From positions 1 to 14,937 of the forward strand of contig JBJEDU010000002.1 of NCBI GenBank assembly GCA_051872395.1: DNA of 14,937 nt, read 5' to 3'. This DNA is from JBJEDU01 sp051872395. GTDB lineage: Bacteria > Bacillota_I > Bacilli_A > RFN20 > CAG-826. Each line of letters starts with the position of its first letter. Position 1 is the first letter of the stretch. Made by a program: the position numbers and the translations under genes. The notes below the pieces were generated by a model. That model saw only the letters and a list, made by a program, of their open reading frames with translations, was not told the origin of the DNA and ran no database searches. Positions 1 through 6,996 of this stretch are shown one piece after another.

Positions 1-576
1 CGCTTTGAGATGATATGAGAGTGATCGAAGATAACACCACTCTCAAACGTTCAATTTTCGATATGTCGCATACTGTTAATATGAGAGTGATCGAAGATAA
101 CACCACTCTCAAACCATAACATCAGATATAATTCCTTTTCTTATATATGAGAGTGATCGAAGATAACACCACTCTCAAACTTTAATTTACGAAATAAGCG
201 AAAAGATAGAATATGAGAGTGATCGAAGATAACACCACTCTCAAACAATATCAATTAACCTCTCACCATTAACAATATATGAGAGTGATCGAAGATAACA
301 CCACTCTCAAACACACAATTGCTTTATAAGGAAGCAAAAGCAATATGAGAGTGATCGAAGATAACACCACTCTCAAACTATTGGTTGCGTTGTTGACAAG
401 TTTGGAAGATATGAGAGTGATCGAAGATAACACCACTCTCAAACCAAGTATTTGGCTGAACACTTACATAATCAATATGAGAGTGATCGAAGATAACACC
501 ACTCTCAAACCCTGTATTGGAATTATAAACCCACGATACAATATGAGAGTGATCGAAGATAACACCACTCTCAAAC
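1..576 (-). CRISPR. Type II-A CRISPR array, nine repeats, open at left edge
   Basis: Nine identical 36-bp repeats start at 13, 79, 145, 211, 277, 343, 409, 475 and 541, separated by eight unique spacers of exactly 30 bp (66-bp period). Positions 1-12 are the end of a further spacer, so the array continues outside the window. In crRNA orientation (minus strand) the repeat begins GTTTGAGAGTGGTG and ends CACTCTCATAT. The GTTT start is typical of type II-A, and the matching tracrRNA anti-repeat at 6742-6766 fixes the strand. An 8-bp inverted repeat (TGAGAGTG/CACTCTCA) lies within each repeat. The leader is at 577-628, so the spacer at 511-540 should be the newest. No repeat carries a mutation, as expected for the leader-proximal part of an active array. 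I saw no spacer matching elsewhere in this window; the real targets cannot be found without a database search. Confidence 0.98.
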
Positions 577-628
577 CTCAAATTATTGATAATGGTATTA
601 CCTCAATAATCAAATTATATCATAAATG
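577..628 (-). promoter_or_regulatory. CRISPR leader with anchoring sequence and array promoter
   Basis: This is the 52 bp between the csn2 stop codon and the first repeat. On the minus strand it ends in ATTTGAG (583-577) directly against the repeat, which is a known leader-anchoring sequence of type II-A systems where Cas1-Cas2 integrates new spacers. An extended -10 box, TGATATAAT, has its TATAAT at 619-614. It would start pre-crRNA near 607, about 30 nt before the first repeat; no good -35 box is visible. A dyad, TTATTGA (583-589) and TCAATAA (603-609), surrounds the small palindrome GGTATTACC (594-602). The promoter abuts the end of csn2, so read-through from the cas operon into the array is also possible. 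Confidence 0.75.
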
Positions 629-1303
629 CTAAAAAGAGCATAAATCATTATCTATGATAAATATTTGTTCATTATCGCATTTTTCAAAAGAAAAGTTTGG
701 TTCAATATTAATAATTTTAATATCCTTATAAGATAATTCTTTTAATAAATCTTCAATTTGTGATTTTTCAAGATATTCATGGATATGAAATAACCAAAAA
801 ATTGTTGTTTTTCTTAATTCGTAAGAAACTTCAATATATTTAATTATTCTTTTGACTATATCATTTTCCTCATCATCAAATTTTAAATCAAATAATTTAA
901 ATATATCTTCTTCTCTTATCTCATCAGAAAATGATAAAGATAAATCAAAATCAATCGCTATATCTTTAATAATAAAAGACATTCTATTTTTAATTTCATC
1001 AATGCCTTCTTTGATATCACTTTTATAAAATGATTTTAGTATTTTATATAAGGAATTTATGTTTTTCTTTGTATTTAGATCAAGACAAAAAATATTATCA
1101 ATTACCTCGATGTTATCTGTAATTTCTTCATCCTTGTTATCTACACTTAAAGTAAATAACGAAGTATGTTTAGGAAAATCAAGTCTTACGTGCAATTCAA
1201 CATCATAAAGATATTTCTTATTTTCGATAACAAAAGACAACATATTAAATTCTTCTAAATTAAATGTTTTATTTATTATTAAATAAGTTAATTGTCTATT
1301 CAT
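629..1303 (-). CDS. csn2: CRISPR-associated protein Csn2 (type II-A)
   Basis: This 224-aa protein is the type II-A adaptation factor Csn2. The family forms tetrameric rings that bind double-stranded DNA ends and work with Cas1, Cas2 and Cas9 during spacer capture. The assignment rests on position (last gene of cas9-cas1-cas2-csn2, just before the array), on length (S. pyogenes Csn2 is about 220 aa), and on similar layout: an N-terminal beta-rich part, a central acidic helical part (about residues 90-170), then a hydrophobic strand (about 160-172) and a C-terminal IEP...FIIDND segment resembling the family's FLEP...FLITKN end. The ATG overlaps the cas2 stop by 4 nt (ATGA) and there is no good Shine-Dalgarno sequence, which points to translational coupling. 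Sequence divergence in this family is high, so the name relies partly on context. Confidence 0.88.
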   Translation of the reverse strand: MNRQLTYLIINKTFNLEEFNMLSFVIENKKYLYDVELHVRLDFPKHTSLFTLSVDNKDEEITDNIEVIDNIFCLDLNTKKNINSLYKILKSFYKSDIKEGIDEIKNRMSFIIKDIAIDFDLSLSFSDEIREEDIFKLFDLKFDDEENDIVKRIIKYIEVSYELRKTTIFWLFHIHEYLEKSQIEDLLKELSYKDIKIINIEPNFSFEKCDNEQIFIIDNDLCSF

Positions 1304-1620
1304 AGTTTAATAAATCTTTCATCATTAATTATTACATCTGTTTCTACTTCACCCAATAAATGTCTTATTGATGTAAATTGTTTTTCAGTAATTGTTAAAA
1401 CAGAAACGATGCCATCTTTTGGAAGTTTATTTTTAACTTCTTTAATAGAAGCTTCCACAGCATTTTCGTTTATCGATAATTTTGTATAAACACTTTCTTG
1501 GAGCATTATAAATCCAAGTTTTTTAATATGTTTTATAAACTTGGAATATTCTTTGTGATCGCTTTTTGTAACAGAAGGTAAATCAAAGAATAAAATTGTT
1601 CTCATAAATCTATATATCAT
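1300..1620 (-). CDS. cas2: CRISPR-associated protein Cas2
   Basis: This 106-aa protein is Cas2, the ferredoxin-fold dimer that bridges two Cas1 dimers in the spacer integrase. The N-terminus follows the type II-A pattern (MxYRxMRxILxFDxP), with the conserved Asp at residue 13 at the end of strand 1 (ILFFD). Further on come GFIMLQESVYTKL (about 36-48) and VLTITEKQF (about 74-82), both typical of streptococcal-type Cas2. The first ATG fits the family N-terminus better than the second one at codon 6. The gene starts 11 nt inside the end of cas1 and its TGA overlaps the csn2 ATG. The use of TGA as a stop shows that this organism uses the standard code. In type II-A the Cas2 role is structural rather than nucleolytic. 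Confidence 0.97.
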   Translation of the reverse strand: MIYRFMRTILFFDLPSVTKSDHKEYSKFIKHIKKLGFIMLQESVYTKLSINENAVEASIKEVKNKLPKDGIVSVLTITEKQFTSIRHLLGEVETDVIINDERFIKL

Positions 1621-2476
1621 TTTGTATAAATTTTATTAATGAAGGGTCATTATTTTTTATTGCTTGAAAAACACTTAAACAATAAATAGAAATTGCATTA
1701 TTTAGTGTTTGATTTTTTCCATCAATGGTTACTTCTTTAGATAATATAGACGCCAACTCTTCTTTCCAATTTTCTTTATCTAATTTTTCAACTTCTTCAT
1801 CAATAATAAATCTAAAAGGTTCCATTAAATCACACGATAAATTAAATTGATTAAATTCATTAATATGATGGATTCCAAGTTGAGTTATGTATCCAAAGGA
1901 TACAATGACACGATTAAAATGCGACAGCAATATTGTATAACCATAGTTCAAATATGAATTAATTTCACAATCCTGTTCTCTTGAAAAACCTTTGTAATAA
2001 ATATTATTAAAATATACTTTTGCAGAATGGCCTTCTCTATTAGTTTTATCGCCTAGTTCAACATTTTGTGAATATTCAATTAATTGATTATATGATTCAA
2101 GTTTATTTTTTCTAAATAAGCTTTTAGCTTGATTTAATATTTTTTCTATAACTATTCTTTGCCAAATTAAATCTTTGACACAATCATCCCATTTTGATTG
2201 TTCCATAATTTTTTTAGATGAATTATATGAACAATAAAATGGCACTAATTCGGAAATTGGATTTTTCTTTTCATCACAAAAAATAACTTTAATCTTTCTT
2301 TTTGATAACTCGGAAAGTAAAGAAGTAGTTATTGAAACAGCGGTACTTGAAATTATTAATGTGTGAATTTCATTTAATAGAATTCTTTTAGTTGTATCTA
2401 TAGTTCTATAAATAAGATATTCTAATGAATATTCTAATTTACTATGAGAGTCCACCACTACTGTTCTAAAAGACAT
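1610..2476 (-). CDS. cas1: CRISPR-associated endonuclease/integrase Cas1
   Basis: This 288-aa protein is Cas1, the metal-dependent integrase that inserts new spacers at the leader-repeat junction. The N-terminal beta domain (about 1-80) begins RTVVVDSHSKL, close to the S. pyogenes form RTVVVNTHSKL. The helical catalytic domain contains NREGHSAKVYF with Glu148, GIHHINEFNQFNL with His204, and DLMEPFRF with Glu219, which are the three metal ligands of the family. The length matches type II-A Cas1 (about 289 aa). The ATG lies 2 nt after the cas9 stop, and cas2 begins 11 nt before the cas1 stop, so expression depends on the cas9 transcript. No clear Shine-Dalgarno sequence precedes it, consistent with reinitiation. 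With all active-site residues present I infer it is functional. Confidence 0.98.
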   Translation of the reverse strand: MSFRTVVVDSHSKLEYSLEYLIYRTIDTTKRILLNEIHTLIISSTAVSITTSLLSELSKRKIKVIFCDEKKNPISELVPFYCSYNSSKKIMEQSKWDDCVKDLIWQRIVIEKILNQAKSLFRKNKLESYNQLIEYSQNVELGDKTNREGHSAKVYFNNIYYKGFSREQDCEINSYLNYGYTILLSHFNRVIVSFGYITQLGIHHINEFNQFNLSCDLMEPFRFIIDEEVEKLDKENWKEELASILSKEVTIDGKNQTLNNAISIYCLSVFQAIKNNDPSLIKFIQNDI

Positions 2477-2478
2477 AA

Positions 2479-5400
2479 TTAGAGAGGCTTTTTATCAGAA
2501 ATTAAACCGGTTACCGATTTATAAACAATATAAATATTGGGTTCTGATATAAATGTTTTAGTTTTTCTAAATTTATTATTAGAAATTTTTGATAAGGCGC
2601 TGGAATTTCTTGTAAATAATGCAATCAAAGAAATTATATATTGTATTTGTTCATAAATCGTTTTAGTTAAGAAAGCATTTTCTTTTTCCACTTCTAATTC
2701 ATCTCTAATTTGATTAATCATAGGACAACAATCATATTTTTTATTCGTAGATAAACTAATAATAAAATTAAAAATAAGTCGATTGAATTCTTTAGAAAAT
2801 TCAACATATTTCGTACATTCTTTATCCGTATAAATTTTAATTAATTCATCTTGTTTGTCTTTAATGTCCTTTTGATATTTATCAAACTTATATAAATATG
2901 TAACGAATTCTTTTGGGAGAAATATTGGTGAAATAGGTTTAAGTTTAATTTCTTTCTCGTTGCATGATTGAAGCAAATATGAACAACCACCATAAACAAT
3001 TTCTTGATTTGAATGAATTTCTCTTCTCATGTCCAAATCAACAGTCTCATTTTTTTCGTGTTTTATGTACTTTTCAATTAACCTATTTTTTAATTTTTCT
3101 TTATCATTATTAGCTAAAAGTATTTCGATATAAGGAACGGCCACTAAAGTCCTATAAGTTTTCTTTCCTTTTATAGTAGCAACATAGAAATAACTTGTTG
3201 AAAGAGCTGAATAACCACCATATCTTTGAGTATCATTCATTGCCCCTTTAGTGTGAACAGGGAACAATTTTCCATCTGAATGTGGATTAATAGTTTCCTT
3301 ATAAAAACTATCTTCAGAATAATCAATTCGATATGACAATAAGAAATCGTGTCTTTCACAACAGTTTTTAATAATCTTTTCACCTAAAGAATTGTGATTG
3401 ATAAGTGAAATAACATATTTTTCCATATTAGTGGATTCTCTATTTTCATTATTTTTGTCATATAAATAAAATTTTGAAGAAAATCTTTTATATAATGAAA
3501 CACCACTGACAATATTCAAATAAGCATCAACAGCGTGATGTGCATCATTTAAATATCTAAGTTTATGAATTTGCAAATAATCTCTAATAAGTGAAGGATA
3601 TTGAGCTTTAGAGAACACTAAAGTTGTATTTGGATATTTGATTTCTAATATCTTCTTTATTGTAATGTTTGATTGATTAACAACATTAATTTGAGCATTA
3701 ACAAAAGCTTCTAATTCATCATCAGTAATTGGGTTTGTTCTGATTAAATTAGTGTATTTTTTATCCGAAATTGCTTGCTTTTTGTGTAAATAATTCCAAA
3801 TTCCAACTACTTTTTCATTATTTCTAATCTCACTTGGAATTGGATATTTAGCCTTTTTAATATTTTGATTATCGATTCTATTCACTAAAACTAAATTATC
3901 TAAAGAATCGTCCTTTATCATACTTTGAGGAATAATATGATCGGTATCATATTTATTTGAATTGATAACATCATTTATATCAATTCTTTTGCCAGTATAT
4001 AAATCAAGACCATTTTGCTTAAAGTACAAGTATAAATGCTTGCCCCTTAATTCATCGAGTTTTTGTGAACTATATTTGCTTTCCAATTCTTCTAAACATT
4101 CTTTAGCACACTTTGACATAAAAGCGTCTTTATCTTTTATTAATGAATAAAGGAAATTCTTCAATTCTTTATATCGGGAATCGGTTTCACGACCTTTAAG
4201 AGATGCATCATTTTTTCTAGTAACTTCAATGGAAATGTATTTTGGTTCTTTTTTAGATAAGGTAGCAATTTCATCAATGATTCTCACTGCTTGAATTGTA
4301 CTTCTTCTCATTTTTGGAGGAGTAGATAAAATAATATTTTCAACAATTTCATCTTTAGTTTGGTCTTTAATAAATTCTTCGTTTTCCTCTTTTATCGCAT
4401 TAATAAAATGATATACTTTATCATTCAAAACTTCTTGGAAATTTTTAACCTCTTCTTTCATTACATCCAATATAGATAAAACAACTCCAGAATCAGTAAC
4501 AACTTTTAATCCATTGATGAGTTTATAAGAGAATGGTGCCCATTCAGAAAAGGAAGTTGATAATAAAATTTTCTCTTGCTCTAAAGATAATTTCTTTTCT
4601 TTTTTAATAACACTGACACCATCCTTAACATTGTCTGTAAAAACGTTGAGTTTAAAAATAATATCTTCCGCGATAGAAATATCCTCATTAGATAATACAC
4701 TCTTATTAAAGAAAGATTTGAAAATTACATAACTCTCATTAATGAATGGATCTTTTTGATTAATTCCATCAAATGTTACTCCATCAAGTTTATACACTTG
4801 ATAGTGTCTTTTTAAATAATTACTAATAGTCTTACAAGTTGTTTTTGAATTATTCAAAATAATGTTTTTATAAATATCTTCTTTTAATTCTTGAGAAATT
4901 CTCGCGCCATTAATTTTTAAAGCATTTAATCTATCAAGAATAATAAATTGTTGATAAATAATCGATTTTTTAGGAAGAACATTTTCACCAATTAAATATT
5001 GGCATGAATTAGTTAATGTCTTCATAAAATTTTCTTTAGTTTTTGTGTCATCAATTACTTCACTAATATTCCAAGGGGTAATAATTTCGTTATTATTTCT
5101 TACAACTTTTGAATATGGCGACTTAGTAGAAAGCGGACCATAATAATACGGCACTCTAAACATAAACAATTTAACGATTTTATCAATGAATTCACCATCA
5201 ATCTTTTCATAAACTCTTGAAGCATTATTCAATATTTGAATCAACTCATCTTTATGCAATTGATGAGGAATAACGCTTGTGGATTTATTTGCTATAATCG
5301 GTAAAAATTCATCCAATAAGCATGATTCTTTTATTAAGCAATATTTTTGCGATTCACTAGACAAATATTCATCATATGGCTTCAATGTTTCTAAAATAAA

Positions 5401-6576
5401 CGTGTCTAATATATGGATGTCTTTATTTCTTGTTTTTGCATTCGAATTAACTCGAACAAATGCAGCGTAATTCTTTTCGCTTGTCTTATCTTTAAAAATT
5501 TTGAAATAAACACTTTTGGAACCTGTTAAACAATATTTTTCATCGACCATACGACACAAAGATTTTAATTCTTTTAAACATTGCTTATGTGTTTCAAAAA
5601 TTTGTGCAAATGAAGAAGAAATATTCTTTTGATCTTTAAGTAGTTCTTTTAACTCAAAATAATCAAATACTTGTTTTGCCAAATCCACTAATAAGTATTT
5701 ATCCGCTAAAATCATTTTTAAATTTGCTTCTTCACTATCAAATTCAGAATTAAATTGAATAGACTTCTTTTCATAAGTTTCTTTGTCTAATTTAGAAATG
5801 TCATAGCTTGAACCACAAATAAGCGAAGCAAACATTGTGATATGTTCTAAAACAGTCTTATTATCTATAGAAGGAACTAACTTCAATATTTCTTTCTTTT
5901 TAGTTATCTTATTTAATTCATTGTTTGAAAGAATATTTTTTATTGACGCTATCGAAGCTTTATTAAAAACTTCATAGTCAACATCATCATATTCTTCATC
6001 ATCTAATTCACATATTAAATTTTTAATATATTCATTCACTTGATAGAAGACATCATCGTTTAAAACATCAATCTTATAATCACCTTCTTTAAGAAAGTTA
6101 CCTCGATATTTAATAATATGATGAATAGCGAGATAGACAAATCTTATATCGCTTAATGCATAATTATCATTATTAATTAAATCTCTTCTTAAATGCCAAA
6201 TTGTTGGAAAGTGTTTATAAAATTCTTTTTCTTTGTCTAATGAAGCAAATAAATATGGATTATATTTTTTATCTTCGGTTTTAAGAATAGATTCATTCAT
6301 TCTATTAAAGAAATTTGGATCTTTATCAATGATTAAATTATTTTGACAAAATAAAGACTCTAATAATTTTAGTCGATAATTTCTTCTATTAAGTCTTCTT
6401 TTATTTGTTCTTTTTAATCTTCTTTTTTTAGCGTCTTCAGCTTCTTTAAAAATACGAGAACCCCACGCTGTTTTACCCTTAATTCTAACTAAATCAAAAT
6501 TTTCATCAGTGGTAGCCCAACCAATAGAATCTGTTCCAATATCTAAACCAATTAATAAATCTTTATTATTATCCAT
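2479..6576 (-). CDS. cas9: RNA-guided DNA endonuclease Cas9 (type II-A)
   Basis: This 1365-aa protein is Cas9, close in length to SpCas9 (1368). RuvC-I has Asp12 in LIGLDIGTDSIGWA. An arginine-rich bridge helix follows (about 50-75), then a long helical REC lobe. RuvC-II has Glu784 in ISIEVTRKND. The HNH domain has YDTDHIIPQS with Asp879 and catalytic His880, and Asn903, each exactly 40 residues after SpCas9 D839, H840 and N863. RuvC-III has HHAVDAYLN with His1014 and Asp1017. The PAM-interacting region contains RYGGYSALS (from Arg1118), matching KYGGFDSP of SpCas9, and the protein ends near YKSVTGLISDKK, matching HQSITGLYETR. The SpCas9 arginine pair that reads NGG is not conserved: the aligned residues are Phe-Arg-Lys, so PAM choice probably differs. 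The start has AGAGG 7-8 nt upstream. All nuclease residues are intact. Confidence 0.99.
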   Translation of the reverse strand: MDNNKDLLIGLDIGTDSIGWATTDENFDLVRIKGKTAWGSRIFKEAEDAKKRRLKRTNKRRLNRRNYRLKLLESLFCQNNLIIDKDPNFFNRMNESILKTEDKKYNPYLFASLDKEKEFYKHFPTIWHLRRDLINNDNYALSDIRFVYLAIHHIIKYRGNFLKEGDYKIDVLNDDVFYQVNEYIKNLICELDDEEYDDVDYEVFNKASIASIKNILSNNELNKITKKKEILKLVPSIDNKTVLEHITMFASLICGSSYDISKLDKETYEKKSIQFNSEFDSEEANLKMILADKYLLVDLAKQVFDYFELKELLKDQKNISSSFAQIFETHKQCLKELKSLCRMVDEKYCLTGSKSVYFKIFKDKTSEKNYAAFVRVNSNAKTRNKDIHILDTFILETLKPYDEYLSSESQKYCLIKESCLLDEFLPIIANKSTSVIPHQLHKDELIQILNNASRVYEKIDGEFIDKIVKLFMFRVPYYYGPLSTKSPYSKVVRNNNEIITPWNISEVIDDTKTKENFMKTLTNSCQYLIGENVLPKKSIIYQQFIILDRLNALKINGARISQELKEDIYKNIILNNSKTTCKTISNYLKRHYQVYKLDGVTFDGINQKDPFINESYVIFKSFFNKSVLSNEDISIAEDIIFKLNVFTDNVKDGVSVIKKEKKLSLEQEKILLSTSFSEWAPFSYKLINGLKVVTDSGVVLSILDVMKEEVKNFQEVLNDKVYHFINAIKEENEEFIKDQTKDEIVENIILSTPPKMRRSTIQAVRIIDEIATLSKKEPKYISIEVTRKNDASLKGRETDSRYKELKNFLYSLIKDKDAFMSKCAKECLEELESKYSSQKLDELRGKHLYLYFKQNGLDLYTGKRIDINDVINSNKYDTDHIIPQSMIKDDSLDNLVLVNRIDNQNIKKAKYPIPSEIRNNEKVVGIWNYLHKKQAISDKKYTNLIRTNPITDDELEAFVNAQINVVNQSNITIKKILEIKYPNTTLVFSKAQYPSLIRDYLQIHKLRYLNDAHHAVDAYLNIVSGVSLYKRFSSKFYLYDKNNENRESTNMEKYVISLINHNSLGEKIIKNCCERHDFLLSYRIDYSEDSFYKETINPHSDGKLFPVHTKGAMNDTQRYGGYSALSTSYFYVATIKGKKTYRTLVAVPYIEILLANNDKEKLKNRLIEKYIKHEKNETVDLDMRREIHSNQEIVYGGCSYLLQSCNEKEIKLKPISPIFLPKEFVTYLYKFDKYQKDIKDKQDELIKIYTDKECTKYVEFSKEFNRLIFNFIISLSTNKKYDCCPMINQIRDELEVEKENAFLTKTIYEQIQYIISLIALFTRNSSALSKISNNKFRKTKTFISEPNIYIVYKSVTGLISDKKPL

Positions 6577-6583
6577 AATAAAA

Positions 6584-6627
6584 CCTCTTACAAATGAATA
6601 TAAACAAACTATATTTTAATTATACCA
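6584..6627 (-). promoter_or_regulatory. cas operon promoter (extended -10) and cas9 RBS
   Basis: Reading the minus strand, TGGTATAAT has a perfect TATAAT at 6624-6619 preceded by TG one base away, an extended -10 element that can work without a good -35 box; none is seen at 16-18 bp. It lies 42 bp before the cas9 ATG. The ribosome binding site AGAGG is at 6588-6584, 7 nt from the ATG. The promoter starts about 30 bp after the tracrRNA terminator, so incomplete termination would also feed cas9. Confidence 0.65.
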
Positions 6628-6655
6628 TTATTCAAGAGAATTGATTAGACAAAAT

Positions 6656-6698
6656 AAAAAAGAAGCCAAATTACCTTGCGGATTTATTTAAAGCCTCT
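6656..6698 (-). terminator. tracrRNA 3' terminator hairpin
   Basis: On the minus strand AGAGGC (6698-6693) can pair with GCTTCT (6666-6661), with one G-U pair. The interior is imperfect and A/U-rich and is capped by CC-GCAA-GG, a GNRA-type loop. The T-run TTTTTTATTTT begins inside the last stem bases and continues to about 6652. The interior is loose, so termination may be partial. Confidence 0.6.
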
Positions 6699-6776
6699 TA
6701 TTTTATTAACAACAATTGTTAGAATCTTGTAGTAAAACCTTATTTGAACTTGTAGTGTTATCTTCGTTTTATCTAC
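6656..6776 (-). ncRNA. tracrRNA
   Basis: A transcript of about 121 nt is predicted upstream of cas9 and in the same direction. Its anti-repeat at 6766-6742 (CGAAGATAACACTAC, then AAGT, then TCAAAT) pairs with the 5' part of the CRISPR repeat. The predicted duplex is a 6-bp lower stem (GUUUGA with UCAAAU), an internal bulge of GA opposite AAGU, and a 15-bp upper stem with one G-U pair. This is the bulge and stem order of the S. pyogenes crRNA:tracrRNA. AAAUAAGG follows, as in SpCas9 tracrRNA. Then come a G-U-rich nexus-like hairpin (6739-6723), a TAACAA/TTGTTA hairpin (6721-6707) and a terminator hairpin (6698-6661) with a T-run. In this pathway RNase III cuts the duplex and Cas9 holds the mature pair. 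The exact 5' end is inferred from the promoter. Confidence 0.9.
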
Positions 6777-6782
6777 GTGAAT

Positions 6783-6811
6783 ATTATCTCATCATTTCAA
6801 ATATCAATCAA
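6783..6811 (-). promoter_or_regulatory. tracrRNA promoter
   Basis: On the minus strand TTGATT (6811-6806) is followed after exactly 17 bp by GATAAT (6788-6783). Both boxes match the sigma-70 consensus at four or five of six positions. A start about 7 nt downstream, near 6776, puts the 5' end about 10 nt before the anti-repeat, a sensible position for a short-form tracrRNA. Confidence 0.7.
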
Positions 6812-6925
6812 TAATATTGTTTTACCAATCAATTTTATGAACAAAAAAAGTTCAATTTTATCTATTAAAATATGTAAAAACAAGAAATTTTACCTAAGAA
6901 TTGAAAGATTTTTAATATTTTAAAT

Positions 6926-6963
6926 AGAAAAAAGGATACCTTCCTTAAAAGAAAGTACCCCTT
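6926..6963 (-). terminator. Rho-independent terminator after the mscS-type gene
   Basis: On the minus strand AGGGGTAC pairs with GTATCCTT, and the stem continues with TTTCTT against AAGGAA around a bulged G. It is followed by TTTTTT (6933-6928). It lies about 35 bp after the stop codon at 6997 and separates this unit from the tracrRNA promoter. The stretch from 6812 to 6925 is A/T-rich and I see no gene in it. Confidence 0.8.
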
Positions 6964-6996
6964 ATATATAAATTTAAGCAAATGAAATAAAATAGA

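Noticed and set aside
49..540. Possible self-targeting spacers
   Set aside because: By eye no spacer shares more than about 10 consecutive bases with the rest of the window (for example gttcaatttt at 49 and 6849), which is expected by chance in AT-rich DNA.
269..632. Several open frames with repeated peptides (for example MRVIEDNTTLK) across the array on both strands
   Set aside because: The 66-bp repeat-spacer period is a multiple of three, so the repeat is read in one frame again and again. These are array artefacts.
577..642. A tenth, degenerate repeat one spacer length beyond 576
   Set aside because: At 607-642 there is no similarity to the repeat; the position holds the leader promoter and the end of csn2.
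1292..5470. Short plus-strand frames opposite the cas genes (1292-1489, 3962-4150, 5279-5470)
   Set aside because: They lie opposite strongly conserved Cas proteins and have no ribosome sites or recognisable domains.
6812..6925. A second tracrRNA or long-form tracrRNA start
   Set aside because: No second anti-repeat is visible. The stretch is low-complexity A/T with only a short GAAC/GTTC pair, and it ends at the terminator of the neighbouring gene.
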